Shown here piece after piece: positions 62,001-64,000 of a stretch of DNA of 64,000 nucleotides; position 1 is the stretch's first letter; every line of letters begins with the position of its first letter. Under the pieces are notes generated by a model. The model made no database searches. It saw nothing but the letters and a program-made list of their open reading frames with translations, and was not told the origin of the DNA. Made by a program: the position numbers and the translations under genes. This DNA is from Psoroptes ovis. Lineage: Eukaryota > Arthropoda > Arachnida > Sarcoptiformes > Psoroptidae. The stretch is from positions 744,001 to 808,000 of the forward strand of contig PQWQ01000003.1 in assembly GCA_002943765.1 (NCBI GenBank). The letters are read 5' to 3'.

Positions 62001-62200
62001 ATCGATGATAAATGTGGCTGTAATGAATTCAATCGTCGACAAGATTCATCATCATCGAATATATCTTTATCGATAAGTAAACCATTTTCATCAAAATTAC
62101 CAAACAACAATGAATTTACAATACGATTCGCAGTAATGGTTGATGATTTAGTTGGTTCATAATCATAATCATCATCATTATCATCTTCATCGGATGACAT
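56047..62200 (-). CDS. TAF1: TFIID subunit TAF1 with tandem bromodomains
   Basis: Largest TFIID scaffold subunit. Two exons, 62200-59957 and 59889-56047, with a 67-nt intron (CGAAGA|GTGAGT, CTCTCAG); the product is 2028 aa (human ~1870-1890). An acidic TAND-like N terminus includes NSLLFGNFDENGLL. The central region carries FFPTYLSYQRLRAFHRP, KYGETVYCHTSPFLG, ETDFLVIRTRDNYFIRE, RRIRMEDIKKAFPSHSESS and the GTDADLRRL segment. A CCHC-like zinc knuckle CSACGIVGHMRS lies near 1411. Bromodomain 1 is near 1565-1670 and bromodomain 2 near 1690-1800, both with the conserved YYNIITKPMDL / YYDIIKNPMDL blocks. The tail is a ~200-residue Gln- and Asp-rich stretch ending DELWF. Exon 1 lacks any earlier in-frame ATG near 62200. 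Confidence 0.96.
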
Positions 62201-62874
62201 TTTTCTAATTAATTATTAATTCGTAAATTTCAATCAATTTCAAGCACCGAAAATGTAAACAAATCTTTTTTTTAGTTTAGTTTCAACTAAAATTTAAATC
62301 GACGGATGGCGTTACGGACAGATCAATCCGAAAGTGTGTGTATAGAGCTATAGGGTTTCCGATGCTATATCTGTCACATATATGTTTGTGTGTGTGTGTT
62401 TTCAGTTATTTATCTGAATTTCTTAGCAAAAAGCAAAGCGAAATAACTGAAAAAAAATCGAGCATTCAATATATATCAAACACATATATCAATATCTATG
62501 TCTTCACATTGTTTATTTTTGAATGAATGAATGAATGATGATTATTTGATGATTTCATTGAAAAAATATTTTTCAATAATCAATTTTAAATTAATAATAA
62601 TTATTTCATCGATTATTTGTATAATAGAAATTCCATTCATTATTTTCCTGGTTGTTGTTGCTGTTGTTATGATTTGTTTATTTATTTTCATAAATTAACG
62701 TTTTATTATTGTTTTTCATTTTCAATTTTTCAATAATTGTTCTCTATTTAACGAGCCACGTAAACATTTATATCTTTTTGTTTTGTTTTATTTACGAGTT
62801 TTTATTTGATCAATCATTATTTCAAAATACGAAGGAATCGGGTACGAATTGATTGAAATTAATTGATTATAAAA
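62201..62874. promoter_or_regulatory. Bidirectional gap between TAF1 and DNAJC5
   Basis: 674 bp between divergent start codons. GGATGGCGTT at 62304-62313 lies about 105 bp upstream of the TAF1 ATG, close to where a start site is expected. GAAT tandem copies occur near 62521-62540 and a GTTGTTGTTGCTGTTG tract near 62652. Function is inferred from position. Confidence 0.4.
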
Positions 62875-63803
62875 ATGGCTAATAATTCATCAACAAATAA
62901 TCATCCATCACGTCGATTATCGTAAGTTATTAATTAATGGATAATTAAAATATTTTTCTCATTAATATTTGATTATTGATACAGTGGGACCGGTGATTCA
63001 TTATATATAATTTTAGGCATTGAAAAAACGGCTACACCCGAAGAAATTAAACGGACTTATCGTAAAGTAAATTAAAATCTTTGATGATGTTTAAACTGTA
63101 TTGAATTTTTTCAATTTTTTTTAATTTATTTAATTAGTTGGCATTGAAATATCATCCAGATAAAAATCCAAATAATCCAGAAGCAGCTGAAAAATTCAAA
63201 GACATTAATCGTGCTAATTCAATTTTATCGGATGAAAATAAAAGAAAATTATACGATACATATGGCTCTATGGGATTATATTTAGCCGAACAATTAGGTG
63301 AAGAAAATTTGAGCGCATATTATATGTTGACATCACCATGGTGTAAGGCGTTGGTCATTATTTGTGGTATAGTGACTGGTGGATGCTTTTGTTGCTGCTG
63401 TTGTTGTTGTTGTTTCAATTTTTGTTGTGGAAAATTCAAACCAAAACATTCACCGCATGATTTTGAATTTAATCCGGTAAATTATTTGAAAATCTCATAA
63501 ATTAATCATAATTAATTTAATAAATTTATCCAGGATGATCTTAAAGAAGATAGCGATGAGCAACAACAAGATAAGCAACCATCACCATGGGGTGATACAT
63601 CAACGAATGAAACAACTAGATTAACTGGTAATAATGCTACGAATACCAATATCAATCAGCAACCGATCACAAGTCAACCAAGTGCATCGATAGATGCTTG
63701 GAATGATAATCAACAATCAAGACCAGTGTTTGCAATGCCAGCACCATCATCAGCTAGTGAAACAACAAATCTTACAAATACTTATCATTCTAATTATCAA
63801 TGA
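62875..63803 (+). CDS. DNAJC5: Cysteine-string protein, DNAJC5
   Basis: Palmitoylated DnaJ co-chaperone of synaptic and secretory vesicles; with Hsc70 it keeps SNAP-25-type SNAREs folded. Four exons: 62875-62921, 62985-63066, 63138-63476 and 63534-63803, joined in frame with GT-AG introns; the product is 245 aa (human 198). The short N-terminal leader ends RRLS, with a Ser at the place of the known PKA site. The J domain (about 20-85) includes HPD at 49-51 and NPEAAEKFK. The linker GLYLAEQLGEEN is family-typical. The cysteine string covers 126-140: C126, eight consecutive Cys (128-135) and CC at 139-140. The C-terminal tail is Gln/Asn/Thr-rich and keeps SETTNLT, matching TETTQLT of vertebrates. 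Confidence 0.96.
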
Positions 63804-64000
63804 ATGTCATTCATTGTGTGAAATCGGTAAAATCATCACATTATTGGATCATGGAAAATTGAAAATTAAATTGATCAACGTACTCTTGTACATCCATTTA
63901 CAAAGAAAATACGATAAAATATACAAATTATTAAGAGAAAATCATAAAACTTCAAATTCGGACACACAATCTCTATTGTAACTGGGAGAAATTGAAAGCA
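63804..64000 (+). other. Probable DNAJC5 3' UTR
   Basis: AT-rich sequence after the stop. No AATAAA signal was seen before the window ends, so the transcript may continue to the right. Confidence 0.4.

Overview
This is an AT-rich eukaryotic nuclear window. It carries spliced genes with mostly tiny GT-AG introns (about 50-180 nt, one a little under 100 nt in a 5' leader), many trinucleotide repeats that read through into poly-Gln/Asn/Asp/Ser tracts, and no bacterial features. The proteins look like arthropod/animal orthologues. The compactness, base composition and presence of genes such as 53BP1 and exportin-T suggest an acariform (astigmatid-type) mite; the species is an inference and was not tested.

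Layout. 1-9.9 kb: the left edge holds a partial Asn/His-rich exon on the minus strand and an unrecognised 247-residue ORF with a possible 5' leader intron. The rest is gene-poor DNA with three ~75-81 bp mariner-like miniature elements. 9.9-19.0 kb (minus strand): ABCF1, sphingolipid delta4-desaturase (DEGS1/ifc) and the oligosaccharyltransferase catalytic subunit STT3B. 19.8 kb: a small secreted six-cysteine peptide on the plus strand, divergent from STT3B. 20.2-21.8 kb: a rhomboid-1-like intramembrane protease (minus). 21.8-34.5 kb: a 12.7 kb gene desert upstream of the rhomboid gene, with three more miniature elements. 34.5-39.7 kb: TTC5 (plus), a convergent small EF-hand-like gene (minus) and ariadne-1/ARIH1 (plus). 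40.4-44.2 kb: a 53BP1 orthologue (minus). 45.2-47.0 kb: a decayed DNA transposon with 369-bp inverted repeats and a broken DDE/SWIM transposase. 47.1-62.2 kb (minus): a Cezanne/OTUD7-type deubiquitinase, exportin-T (XPOT) and TAF1. 62.9-63.8 kb: cysteine-string protein DNAJC5 (plus), divergent from TAF1.

The genes are mostly housekeeping and do not form one pathway. They cover translation (ABCF1), ER N-glycosylation (STT3B), ceramide synthesis (DEGS1), transcription initiation (TAF1), tRNA export (XPOT), ubiquitin signalling (ARIH1, OTUD7), the DNA-damage response (53BP1, TTC5) and synaptic chaperoning (DNAJC5). The less ordinary parts are the mobile elements (including a perfect 41-bp-arm hairpin copy), the secreted cystine-knot-like peptide, the orphan ORFs, and recurrent GATGGCG/GCGCCATC-like motifs in the gene-to-gene gaps. 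I found no clearly new multi-gene system. No tRNA, rRNA or CRISPR was recognised by eye.
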